In this document: in pieces, positions 49,511 to 60,300 of the stretch
Layout: each line of letters opens with the position of its first letter
Position numbering within the stretch: position 1 is the first letter of the stretch
Program-made: the position numbers and the translations under genes
Notes under the pieces: generated by a model
Told to the model about the DNA's origin: nothing
What the model saw: the letters and a program-made list of their open reading frames with translations, nothing else
Databases searched by the model: none
NCBI GenBank assembly: GCA_944548615.1
Contig: OX155967.1
Span: forward strand, 20,142,752-20,206,751
Reading direction: 5' to 3'
DNA length: 64,000 nt
Origin: Micropterix aruncella
Taxonomy: Eukaryota > Arthropoda > Insecta > Lepidoptera > Micropterigidae

Positions 49511-50671
49511 AGGGGTTAAAAATACATTTAATTACAAAAACATTATCTTAGGCTAATAATTCATAAATAAACATTTTTCAATTTATTGCCTAACTAGAAG
49601 GAGATTCAGATATGATAGTTTATGGTTTACTACCTCATTAGGAATAACCTGTATCTAGGTGGTACCAACAGAAATTGTATATTGCCTGTCGAAAAGGCAC
49701 GATGTCTCCTCTTTTCGGTTTTTTTCTACCTTTGTATTGCAATGGCAATTTAAATTTAATAATTACAAGGACGAAGGGAGTTACTTAATTGTAAAAAATC
49801 TTGAAATGACCAAATAAAACAGTTCAAATATTCATAAATATTTTTACACACTAGAATAATACATACATAGATACGATAATCGCATATATGTTTTATATAC
49901 TTTATATGCGATTATCGTATCTTTCAACTACTATTCTTTCTGTGTCCATGGTGCAAGGCTCTGGCGCGAGCTTCCATGCAAACTCGTCTACTTTATATAG
50001 TCATTCAAGACACCTCAAAAATTATTACTTTTCTGGGAAGTAACCAGTTTTTCCCTTTCTCTCTCCTTCCTCTCACAACTTTCCCTCTTTCCAGGCATTA
50101 ATAGTTTTAAATATGGTAGTTTGCATTCTACGGAGAATATAAATATATATTTTAATAATCATAATTTTCACACAAGGCATAGGTACAGTACAGTGGTATA
50201 TGCCACTGTACTGTATGATTGCTAGTTGTAAGATATTCTCACGTGGCAATAACCTTGCCTTATAGTATTATTAATTAAGGCGACATGAGACCTCAGAAAA
50301 ATATCTGAAATGGGCGGACACGTTAAGAAATAGGCGGGATCAATTTTGTAGGTTTCGACCAATAAAAATCCAACGTTGACGAAGCGTCAGGCACTGATTT
50401 CACAACCGCTCGCGCCGGCGAAAGGCGCATACCAAATTTTCTATCGCAACGCTAGCACAGAATAACTATCTTTGCGTAGTGGTGGTACAAGGTTGTTAAT
50501 GGCAAAGCATATTTAGCGTAACTATCAAAGCGCTCTCACGTTTTTATTAATTGTAATTAATTTAGGTCCTAAATAAAAAAAGTGGCTAAGCGGGATGCTA
50601 GAGAATTTAATGAACTTAAAATAAAACACACTCACCGCTTACCTACATTGTACATAGGAGTAACCGCACCT
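49511..50671. other. Intergenic DNA with two compact hairpins
   Basis: AGATACGATAATCGCATATA (49869-49888) pairs perfectly with 49903-49922 around a 14-base loop. TACAGTACAGTGG...CCACTGTACTGTA (50184-50215) pairs with one mismatch and a very short loop. Neither is flanked by recognisable transposon ends. No gene was recognised. Confidence 0.55.
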
Positions 50672-50866
50672 GAAATTTTTCGAAATTAGTTTAAAGCCTT
50701 AATGTCCAAGGTAATTGGCAACTTTTTTGAGTCCAAATTGTAAATGTGTTTCTTATCGAGGGATTCACCCAAAAACTTTTATTTAATTATTGCCTATATT
50801 TTTCAAAAAAATCATGTAACTAAAATTCGTTACATAGATATGGTCGTTCCCAGGTAGCATGTCAAA
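50672..50866 (+). repeat. Left direct repeat of the Mutator/YqaJ region
   Basis: TTAGTTTAAAGCC, TGTCCAAGGTAATTGGCAAC, GTCCAAATTGTAAATGTG, TTGCCTATATTTTTC and GATATGGTCGTTCCCAGGTA recur in order and orientation at 54452-54605. The left copy is about 40 bases longer. Confidence 0.75.
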
Positions 50867-51480
50867 GCGAAAACGTCAGTCACGGTTTTGTCGCTGCAAT
50901 CCATAATTTTTCGGTAATAAATATTTAAAAAATATATTTAAGATCTCAACGAATGTGTTTACAATAATACACCTTCTATAATCAAAAACCATTTGCTGGT
51001 TAATATTTCTTTCAACATAAAGTTGGGGAAAAACTTAAGAAAAGCACTCCGGCGTTTTGTTCACAATGAATAAAGAAATTAGATTTTATTTCAAATTTCA
51101 AATCGTAATAAATCACAAACGTTCAAGCTACAAGAAAGCATCACCGATATTTAAAAATGTTCCCTGCTTATTTAAATATGATTTTTTTAGAAGATACCTC
51201 GAATCTGCCATACAAATTTACTATGGCCAAATAACGTTCGATATATATACGCGAGCGCAAGGGTGAATTATTCAGTCGTCCACTAGAGCTGAGGAGGGGG
51301 TGACGTTTCTTTGCGTAGCGATCTGACCTCGAAAACCGGCCGCGATCTATTTCGTGCGCGTATAATATCACTCACGCGGTAAAACGATGTAAGCATTTAT
51401 ATTGAAAGTATTTTTTATTTAGATTTTATCTGGTATTAGTGTTCCTTTTTTCTATTGATATCTAAAAATACTCTGATATT

Positions 51481-51801
51481 GGGCTTGATTGCGTTTCTTC
51501 GTGAACTAAAATTGGAAATTAGTCCGTGTGAACGAGACAGGGTAATACGCTAGAGCGGAATGTGAAATGAACTGTTTTCACTTTTCACTTTTTCGCATTA
51601 AAACTACCCACCAAAGATAAAGCATCTGAATGTAACACAGCACAAAATGTATTCAAATTTATTCGGACGAGTATTAGTCCGACAGGTAGTTTTATCGACG
51701 ATCGTTCGTTTTATATTCCGTTCTAACTCGTTCGTATTGCTTCGTATCTCGTTCGCTTGAACTAATTCCAGTTTCAGTTCACAAAGAAACGCAATCGGCC
51801 C
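51481..51801. mobile_element. MITE family D, copy 1, with ATT target duplication
   Basis: GGGCTTGATTGCGTTTCTTC at the left and its inverse GAAACGCAATCGGCCC at the right. The inverted repeats extend to about 90 bases with gaps (GAACGAGACAGGG...). ATT flanks both ends (51478-51480, 51802-51804). The matching copy is at 57446-57758. A 3 bp target duplication suggests a PIF/Harbinger-like origin, though the usual TWA is not seen. Confidence 0.85.
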
Positions 51802-51959
51802 ATTGCCTAAGTAATTTAAATTTGATAAAGTTTTATTATCAGTGTAAATTTGACTTGCAGTGCAACTTTTCTATACATACCTTCTTCAATATTTCCGGTC
51901 ACTTCTATTTTCAGAAGCAATTCAGCAATAATTTATTAATTCAATTAATTTTATTTCAG

Positions 51960-54361
51960 AAATCATTTGAAACGGACTCGGATTCCGATTTCGAATTAAT
52001 AACAGAAGAGGAAAATAATGATGATGTGGATTTTTTACCTGAAGGGAATAGAATAGTAGATTTTAATTACATATTCAAACAACTCCAAGAAATGGCCCAT
52101 CACAACTCTGCATTTCAATGTAACTTAAATTTTTTAAAACTTACCAAGGAGATTAAGAAAGGGTTTCTATCGAAATTCTTTTTTACGTGTCGATTATGCA
52201 ATGCAAAATTAGAACTTTTAAATTGTAAAAAACCAGATAGCCCAGTTGAACTTAACCTCAACCATAACGCTGTTAGTAGTTTCATGTCTATTGGCGCTGG
52301 ATTTTCAGGATTGGAACAAGTTTCAGCCTCCCTGAACATACCCTGTATGTCTGATAAATTATACTCAAAGTGCCATACCAAGATCTGTGAACTATGGGAA
52401 CTAGCTAAAGAGAAATGCATGGAGGAAGCAGCCAAAGACGAATATAATTTAGCTGTACTCAACGGCGAAGTGGATGCGAATGGAGTACCAATGATTACTG
52501 TGGTGGCTGATGGCTGCTGGTCGAAAAGATCGTATAGAAAGAACTACAATGCATTATCGGGTGCTGCAGTAATAATAGGATACAGGACAAAGAAAGTACT
52601 ATATATGGCAGTAAAGAATAAATATTGTATGGTTTGTGCTCGAGCTGAAAACAGAAAACACACAGTTCCAGATCACATATGTTTCAAAAACTATACAGGT
52701 TCATCTAGCGCAATGGAATCGACAGCTTTGGTTGAAGGTTTCAAAACATCATTGAACACTCACAAACTGATTTACTCTAGATTGATAGCTGACGGTGATT
52801 CAAGTACACATAGAAACATAGAAAAATCGAAACCGTATGGAAATTTACTCGTGGAAAAAATAGAATGCACTAATCATTTACTACGAAATTACTGCACAAA
52901 GTTAGATGAACTGACCAGAAATACAAACTATCCATTGAAATATAGAAAAGTTGTTAAGAATAACATATTGCGCTTAAGGCGTTCTGCAACTGGTGCTGTA
53001 AAACATCTTAATTCTGAAGGTAGCAAAACTTTTCAACAAAAAGTTCTACAGTTGAAGCAAGATTTGTTGAATTCACCACACCACGTATTTGGCAATCACA
53101 GCTTATGCAAATCTTACTATTGTAAAAAGCAAACCGAAAACGTAGAATCCGTAGAAGAAAACCTAGTTCCAATAATGAAAAGTCAAGAGGGTGGTTTTAT
53201 ATTTTCAGCCATATTGAAGTTTATTTCCAGACTGGTGAATAACGCGCCAAGCCTGATGCATAATGTTAATAGTAATATAGCTGAAATTTTTAATAGTGTA
53301 ATTGCAAAGTTCGTCGGTGGAAAACGAATAAATTACTCAGGCAGGCAATCTTATGGAGGTAGATGTGCCGCAGCAGTAGTGTCCTTCAATTCAAGAAAGC
53401 CAGAGACTTACCTAAGCAAAAATATTTTTCTGTGAAGTCCAAACAAACTTATTAAACGACTTGAAACCAACAGAAATATCAAAAGATTGACATCAGCAAA
53501 ACGTAAAATAATAAAATCGTTTCATTGTAAGAAGCCTGTTATTAGTCATGAGGACAAAAATTACGGAGAGTCTTGTGAAAAACCTGACCTGGAAAAGGCG
53601 GATTATGAGTTTGCCAAAACCGAGCATTTGAAATGCATAACTTTGACTAAGGAAGATCGCCACTTACTAGAAAGAAGAACTATTTTGCAGGCAGAATCCA
53701 TAGAATGGCGCCAGGAGCGAAAACTTCGGCTAACTGCATCTATATTTGGAAAAGTTTGCAAACGAGGACTTATTAAATGCGGACCTTTGGTAAAAAATAT
53801 ACTGACTGAAAACAATTTAAATCATGTGAAGTCTATACAACATGGACAAAACCATGAACATCTGGCACGTGATCAACTATCTTGCTATCTTCAAAGTCCT
53901 ATAAATCCATGTGGATTATTTATTGACCTGGATCTACCATTTTTAGGTGCGAGTCCGGATGGACTTTTGCAAGAGGACAAAATTGTAGAAATAAAATGTC
54001 CGTACTCAGCTAGAGGAATGAGTATTAATGATGCCATCAGAGAGAAAAAAATACTTTCTGGAAAATAGACAAAGATGGCAATACCAATGTAAATAAAAAA
54101 CACGATTGGTATTTTCAAGCCCAAGGACAAATACACGCCACTCAAAGAAAAATTTGTGTATTTGCTGTTTGGACGGACGTAGACATGAAGGTGGAAGTCA
54201 TAAACGAAGATGAAGGCTTTTGGAGTGAGATGGAAATAAAACTGAAAATATTTTACTTTGACTGTTTGCTACCAGAAATTATAGATTCAAGACTGGATAG
54301 GCAAATGGACATAAAGGAACCTGCCTATATTTTGGAAGCATTAAAAAAAAAGAGATATTAA
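51960..54361 (+). pseudogene. Mutator-like transposase fused to YqaJ-type nuclease, one stop and one frameshift
   Basis: The frame is open from 51822, but TTTTATTTCAG ending at 51959 is a strong acceptor in phase with it, so coding probably starts in an unseen upstream exon. First half (about 52240-53430), Mutator-like transposase domain: NHNAVSSFMSIGAGFSGLEQ, VVADGCWSKRSY, NYNALSGAAVIIG, DGDSSTH, KIECTNHLLRNYC. An in-frame TGA at 53433-53435 interrupts it, and the same frame continues open to TAG at 54066-54068. Second half (about 53690-54361), YqaJ-type nuclease: NHEHLARDQL, GASPDGLL and IVEIKC, giving the Glu, Asp and Glu-x-Lys metal-binding set. A one-base shift near 54050-54066 (probably one A lost) leads into WYFQAQGQIHAT...CVFAVW, ending at TAA 54359-54361. 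A remnant of a second member is at 29281-29560. Confidence 0.85.
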
Positions 54362-54451
54362 AAAATAATAAACGGAAAATATTGGAAACAAAATCCGTTA
54401 AGATTACGAAACCAAAAAAAACTAGTAACAATAAAAATGTTTAACAATGTG

Positions 54452-54605
54452 AAAATTTTCTAAATCAGTTTAAAGCCAATTCAAGGCAATGAGCAACTTT
54501 TTGGTCCAAATTGTAAATTGTAACTTTTTTTATAATAATGCCTATATTTTTCTAAAAATTCATAAAACTAAAATTCTTCAGATATGGTCGTTTCCAGGTA
54601 TCATC
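54452..54605 (+). repeat. Right direct repeat of the Mutator/YqaJ region
   Basis: Matches 50672-50866 in the same orientation (CAGTTTAAAGCC, GGCAATGAGCAACTTTTT, GTCCAAATTGTAAATTG, GATATGGTCGTTTCCAGGTA). It begins about 90 bases after the nuclease stop. Confidence 0.75.
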
Positions 54606-54840
54606 TAAGGCGACTACCTCTCTCAAATAGTGATAAACTGACATTTTGCGATCAAATTTATGGGCCTCCCGCATGCATTTAAATATTATAAAAAATATTA
54701 ATCTTGTAGAAAATTTCCTAATATTTTGTTCTACGATGCAGAATTTCATTGTTTTGATTTAATTCCTAATCAAAATAAATAAAATCTGAAGTCATCACTT
54801 TTTTGTAAATTACATTTTTCTGGGTATCTACAAAGTCAAA
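54605..54840 (+). repeat. Second copy of the 234 bp repeat
   Basis: GGCGACTACCTCTCTCAAAT to ATCTACAAAGTCAAA, matching 26575-26808. It starts exactly where the direct repeat 54452-54605 ends. Confidence 0.8.
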
Positions 54841-55640
54841 GAGATACCACATTAGATACCCCAGAGAGATACCAGATTATAAATTCTTACGAATATCTTA
54901 ACTGGCGCCGCAATATGTTATTTCGATATTTTCTGTTTTTAACATTCTTTTTCACATTTTTTCCATGTACCTACTGACATACCACTCGGGCGAGGTGCAT
55001 GGCCATGCAGATTTCTGGACGGTGTTTTCATCTGAGTCATCATATTTTTTTTATGTATATGATTATACTTATGTAAATTAGGATATTATTAAAGATAATA
55101 TTATAATTACGGTACCTCCGGTTGTTTTTTGGAGGTTTCCTATCCGGACTTAAACGCTCTCATTGATCAGTGATTTCGTGTGACTTCATATTGCTTAAAA
55201 TTTTTATTTTACGGATTTTATATATTGTTGCTTTTAAATATGCATCACAAATAAAGTGTAAGCGTTTAAGGCAATGGATACCGTTATTTCCTCCTCAATG
55301 AGTCATAATAACGTATACAATAAAGAAAAACTGACTCTTTTGCTGTTATTTTACTGATCCTTCTACTGTCTTGTGCATTGTGTTAAGTCTTTTTCAAGTC
55401 TTTTTTGATGCCCGGGCTAGAAGATAATCTTTTGGCACTATAGTGGTCGCAATCGCTCCTGACATTCAGGGTCGTAAAACGTGCGAGCACGACAGCACAT
55501 CACTTTTCTCCCTCGCACAAGATATAGAGATCGCTATCCCCGGCCACGCCTCACTATCGATATCGATGGATTTTCGATATTGATGTGTGATACATAGTAA
55601 TATTTGACAGTACTTAAATGAAAAATGAAAAACGAAGGGG
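54841..55640. other. Intergenic DNA
   Basis: GAGATACCA-type phrases recur at 54841-54885. The rest is AT-rich with no recognised gene. TATCGATATCGATGG near 55556-55570 is a short self-complementary stretch. Confidence 0.5.
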
Positions 55641-55649
55641 TTGGTAAAC

Positions 55650-55930
55650 TTCGGCCCATGTGTTAGGTTAGGTCACCTGATCTTACATTGTAAGGATCCG
55701 GATTCGATTCCCGGCTGGGTCACTATTTTCCATTGGGATAAAACTAACGGAATTTCATTTTCAATTCTGTCGGCCGAATGCCATAACAAGACACACACTT
55801 ACACACATGTTACATGCACACATACATATAAACACTTCATATTAGGATTGGTTGTAAGAGATTGTCGTATGATAATAAACCCGCCCATTGTGAAATTTCA
55901 CAATAAAGAGTAGAAACAAACAAACAAACA
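55650..55930 (+). mobile_element. tRNA-headed SINE, best-preserved copy
   Basis: B box GGATTCGATTCCCGGC, body GGGATAAAACTAACGGAATT, an ACACAC-rich middle, TTGGTTGTAAGAGATTGTCG, the palindrome TGTGAAATTTCACA and an (AAAC)n-like tail at 55913-55935. About 280 bases. Used as the reference for the split copy at 8914/9508. Confidence 0.85.
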
Positions 55931-56116
55931 AAACAAATTACTTTCTTGTATGTATTTATAATATATTAGGATGTTCGGGGTAGTCCAAAACAACTAAATG
56001 AACTTAGCACGTAAACCATAAGAGATTCATTGCCAGTCCTGTAAATACACCCTCAATAAAGGGAGTTACTCTCTGGAAGGGTTTCAAATGTTACGTATCT
56101 CCTGTCCAAATAATCT

Positions 56117-56500
56117 AATAATCTCCTGTCCAAAAAGTCTTCTAATATCCAAGGCGTGAAACGATAGTTGGTGTGAAATATCGTATCTACTTTTTAAAAA
56201 TTAAACAGTTTTTTTTTATTTTGATGATTTAGTGTACCGCATATTGTTCAATATGAGAAATTGAGTTTAAAGTTATACATGACTTTTTTTGTTGAGGTCA
56301 AGGTTACCGACAAAAAGCGGGTTTTATTTTTAAAATTCAGTTCTTCAAGTTTTTTTTTCTTAGTAACAAAGGCCTATATGAAAAAAACTTTCAGATAAGT
56401 TTTAACTTGGTTTCCATGTTGAATAATCTCCTGTACAAAAATTCTTCTAATATCCAAAGCTTGAAACGATGGTTGGAGTGAAATATCTTATCTACTTTTT
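56117..56500 (+). repeat. Spaced direct repeat pair (79 bp each)
   Basis: AATAATCTCCTGT(C/A)CAAAAA, TCTTCTAATATCCAA and GTGAAATATC(G/T)TATCTAC occur at 56117-56195 and 56422-56500 with about six differences. The spacer is 226 bp. The pair may be a local duplication or the internal repeats of an unrecognised element. Confidence 0.75.
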
Positions 56501-56514
56501 TCACGTTCACGAAT

Positions 56515-56660
56515 TTTCACATTTTACACAAATTCGGTTGATTACGTAATCTTGGGGGGGGGGGGGGGTTAAGGCCGCAGATTACGTCTGTAAACATGTG
56601 GGAGGGGGGGGGGGTAGAAAATCACAAAAACGTGATTACGTAATATGTGGACGGCCCCGC
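56515..56660. repeat. GATTACGTAAT / oligo(dG) repeat
   Basis: TTGATTACGTAATCTTGG with 15 G, GCAGATTACGTCTG, then 11 G, then GTGATTACGTAATATGTGGA and CGGCCCC. The recurring ATTACGTAAT palindrome with G runs resembles a common insect non-autonomous DNA element; the assignment is tentative. Confidence 0.45.
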
Positions 56661-57445
56661 CTCATAACCGCACAATCAGAGACCTGTATTCAAATAATTA
56701 TGATATCGTTTATATAAATTACTGTGATATAGTTAAATATAAATATAATATAAGACGAAATAGTTAACAATGACTCAGTTTTCTGCTTCTTCTGTAAAAT
56801 ATCTAATTTTGACTTACACTGTACTTTTGTTTAGGCGACGATATTCGGCGCGCCATATCGTCGCGACGATTGGCGCCAACCGGTGTGCTGCGTTAAATAC
56901 CTATTTAGGGCACGTGAATTATGGTCGGCGCAGTCTTAATATAGTTTTTTGTTCTTTTTGTTATGTTTAGATGAAGCTACATAAATAAGTTTTTACTTTC
57001 CCGGCCCACCAACCGACCAGGAGGGAAAGTATTGTCAACGGGCTAAAAATACTGAGCTTAAAAGAATATACAAATATTTTTCATTTAGGCCTTTGTTACT
57101 AGGGAAAATTATTGCTTTTGTTCAACGTTCGGATATTTACTATTAAAGGAAAAATTGCAGATGATTTATTTATTTATTTCTTATTTCTACTTTATCCTAT
57201 TTTTTAGAATTACATAAAATAAATTGCGTATTTTTTTTACTCGTTAAAAAAAATACATTATGAAAATCGCGATAGGGCATTACTTGTCAGGATTACATCA
57301 CCCCACTAGGTATACGCCTGTGTTGGGGTGATGGATACAAAGTTCTGTAGTATTTGCTGAGCCTGTACACCTTGCCTGCTGTCCTTCTTCCGTCTCATAA
57401 AAAAACAATACGTAATATAATTTAGCATAATATAATATAAATAAT
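56661..57445. other. AT-rich intergenic DNA
   Basis: A CG-rich patch with GGCGACGATATTCGGCGCGC lies at 56834-56880. No gene recognised; the 66-codon frame at 56770-56970 shows no domain. Confidence 0.45.
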
Positions 57446-57758
57446 GGGCTCGATTGCGTTTCTTCGTTAATTAACTAAAATCGTAAATTAGTCCGTGTGA
57501 ACGAGACAGGGCAATACGATAGAGCGGAATGTGAGATGACCGGTTGTCACTTTCTCGCATTTAAAACTGCCCGCCAAGGTCAAAGCATCTGAATCTTACA
57601 CCGCACGAAATATGCTTGAATTTATTCGGACGAGTATAAGTTCGACAGCTAGTATTTATCGACGATCGTTCGTTGCATACTCCGCTCTAACGTATTGCTC
57701 TGTCTCGTTCGCTTGGACTAATTTTAGTTTTAGTTCACAAAGAAACGCAATCGAGCCC
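57446..57758. mobile_element. MITE family D, copy 2, with AAT target duplication
   Basis: GGGCTCGATTGCGTTTCTTC and inverse GAAACGCAATCGAGCCC, flanked by AAT (57443-57445, 57759-57761). It aligns over its full length with 51481-51801. Confidence 0.88.
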
Positions 57759-57981
57759 AATGTAGCACGATTTTTTATGTAGAATAATTTCCTGTAATTA
57801 GATTTTTTTTTTTGATTATGTGTAACTGAATATCACGAATCATTTCCTAAATTTAAGGCAGAAGCTTTGCAGAAGCATCGTGTAACTATGTAGTTGCTTC
57901 AGAAATGGAGAGACAGAGGCACAAAGTGATAAGTTTGTATTGCTCAATTCTCGAAACGGTGAGTTTGTATACATGTACATA

Positions 57982-58035
57982 CCCCCCCCCCCCCCCCCCG
58001 ACCTGTTTTATCGTTGGCAAGTGGGGGGGGGGGGG
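57982..58035. repeat. C18 ... G13 tract pair able to fold back
   Basis: Eighteen C (57982-57999), a 23-base spacer, then thirteen G (58023-58035). The two could pair as a hairpin or form tetraplex structures. The open frames overlapping it on both strands contain the homopolymers as Pro or Gly runs and are not called. Confidence 0.9.
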
Positions 58036-58859
58036 TGCCTTCGATAAAACTCGGCAATTGCGATAATCTGATTCGCCATAATGGCCCTTCGGCCGTTCGC
58101 GCAAGAGCGATTTCGCCCCGACCCGCTTTGTTTTCGCGGCGAACAACTTCGGAATGGGGTCTCTTCGAGCGGCAAGGGTCTCTCTGCACGACCGAGATAT
58201 TTGCATGGCAAGCTTTTATACTGATACATTAGAGATGTCGTCGTGGCCACCTTACTCTTAGGGGAAAGAGGTCACGTACGTGGCTTTAACTCCCCTCTCG
58301 AGCGAATAAAAGCTGATCCATGCATCCTTCGGGATTCCAAATCAATCGCGTGTCTTCTGTGATACGTGGGGTTCATAAGGTTATTGGGAATAGCAAATAC
58401 GACAAAGATAAAACAACTGTTGTCACCCCAAGAATTTTCCAGCAAGTTGCCAAGGACTGATTTTATCTGAATATTAATTGCATAAATCGCAATCGTGGAG
58501 GTTTATTTTCCATGTTGATGATTAATGAAATGTGTTTATTGTGATGATTAATGAAAAGTTTTAAACATAATGGTATTATTGTAGCTGACATTCTAATTTT
58601 CATATAATTAATCATACATCTATTAATTAAAAAAAAAAAATCAAATGCATATTGCTGGATTGACAATAAAAAATATTTTTTTTTTATTATTCTACATAGA
58701 ATTTGAATTTCTATTTTAATATATTATTCTCCCTGACTCTTAAATCACATTAGTATATTTTGATTATTTGTATGTAGGTAATAGTGCTATTTCTATTTCT
58801 ATAATAGCTAACATCGATTTTTTATTTGACTAAAATTTATTGACTATCTCTATTATGAA
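58036..58859. other. Mixed DNA, no gene supported
   Basis: 58040-58300 is GC-richer with several overlapping short frames (72-106 codons) on both strands; none shows a domain. The rest is AT-rich. Confidence 0.4.
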
Positions 58860-59450
58860 TTTTTTCAATTTTAATTTCAATTTATTTCTGCTCCAGTAGA
58901 TAGGCTTTCCTACACTTGGATGCGTCTTTGTCTCTAAAATTTTAAATAATGTAATTAATTAAAGAATATTAACTATCATGATATATTTGTGGCAATATAA
59001 ATTAATTTTAGTAAATTATAATTGGTTTGAAAACCATTGATAAATAGAAAATAATCTAATAATCAAAATTGCTGATCAAAAAAAGAGCTCAATGTCTGTA
59101 GTCATAATTATCAAGGCAATAATATGATGGTCATGAAAATAGATAAGGGTATATTAAAAATATCTAAATTTAAGTTAATTGTCAAATCTAGCAATATAGC
59201 CGTCGTCGATAAAAATAAAAATTACGCTCTTTGGCAAAGTTGATTATCATGAATTTTCCGTTATTTTACATTAGGATGCTCTTGGAATAAGAATTCAGCA
59301 TTATCCAAATCTCTTAAGTCATATACAGGATTCTTGACTAGGCCAATAAATAAGACTTTTTTAAATTGGTTCTCTCCAAGAGTTCTGATATGTGTTGGGA
59401 CCTTGTTATAATAACACAGGCTTTGGTGAAGGAGTAGGTGCATATTAATA
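58860..59450 (-). pseudogene. CR1/Jockey-like LINE remnant, RT C-terminal tail and 3' UTR
   Basis: The minus-strand frame 59443-59261 reads CYYNKVPTHIRTL, then FKKVLFIGLVKNPVYDL, aligning with the tail of the 11914 protein (YYFNRLPESLKTI). The 3' UTR ends at about 58862 in a TTTTTTCAATTTTAATTTC tail, the same kind of tail as at 11505. The 5' part is absent. Confidence 0.75.
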
Positions 59451-60084
59451 ACACATTGACTATTTTTATTTGCAATGTAATCTCATAAGACATTTTATTT
59501 TACTTTTTGACAAACCTGACTTTTATTTGCTATTTTTGACACTACATTTATTGATTTTATGAAAAAGGTATTTTCATTTATATTGTTATTTTAAAGAATT
59601 GATATTTTGAAGGTGTTCATAATAACTTTTTTTACATTTATTACAATACAATATTTATTTTATTTAATGTAATAGAATGACAACATCTTGAGTTTATTTC
59701 TACCTACTGTTTTTTATCCATTAAACTAAATGGTGAGACTCGATTTAATTATACAATAATACCTATGTGCATACTTTAGATACATTCTTAAGAGTAAGCA
59801 TTCTTCTTTGGATTATTAACAGAATGAAGAATTTAATATATCAAAATTGTAAATATAATACATCCATGTATGTACAACTATGTAGTAGGTTTTAAAACAA
59901 TAAATGATTTGATTTGAATACTTTCCCTCCTCGTTGTTTAGTGGAAAGGGAAAACTAAAATCGAATTGCGAACGCGCGTAGAGATGAAATTCGCCGTTAA
60001 AACATCGAATTTCGAACGAGCGACACAACGCAATGAACAATTGAAATATCGAACATGCGTCCGATTTCCAATGACTATCGATTT
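59451..60084. other. AT-rich intergenic DNA
   Basis: No gene recognised. A 15-base phrase CGATTTCCAATGACT is repeated in tandem near 60060 and 60079, just before a family A copy. Confidence 0.5.
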
Positions 60085-60093
60085 CCAATGACT

Positions 60094-60300
60094 CTCCACC
60101 GACTATCAGTCGGAATGCAGAGTCGATTGATAGACGCCTTACGGTGCCCAAACCGTCCAGGAGCGCCAGAAGAACGATCCCTAAGGGAACTGGCCCGCCG
60201 GGGTCGCACGTTTGCGTGGATGGGTGTTGACCCGTGAGTTTGGCCGACCCTTACACATGGGTCTTAGTGACCTGACTGCAACAGGCCCATTAGCTCCAAA
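60094..60300 (+). mobile_element. Family A retroposon, 3' third
   Basis: CTATCAGTCGGAATGCAGAG, AACCGTCCAGGAGCGCCAGA, GATGGGTGTTGACCCGTGAG and the family 3' end GGCCCATTAGCTCC at 60284-60297. 5' truncated. Confidence 0.8.

Noticed and set aside
50860..50905. First exon of the Mutator/YqaJ gene (ATG at 50860, basic peptide start)
   Set aside because: The stretch overlaps the left direct repeat, runs into a stop after 15 codons, and no convincing donor leads to the 51959 acceptor.
55650..55720. Possible tRNA gene (B box GGATTCGATTCCC)
   Set aside because: No full cloverleaf, and the same head is joined to a SINE body in three places, so these are SINE promoters.
57886..58250. Overlapping frames on both strands around the C18/G13 tracts
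   Set aside because: They contain homopolymer-coded Pro or Gly runs, conflict with each other and have no domains.
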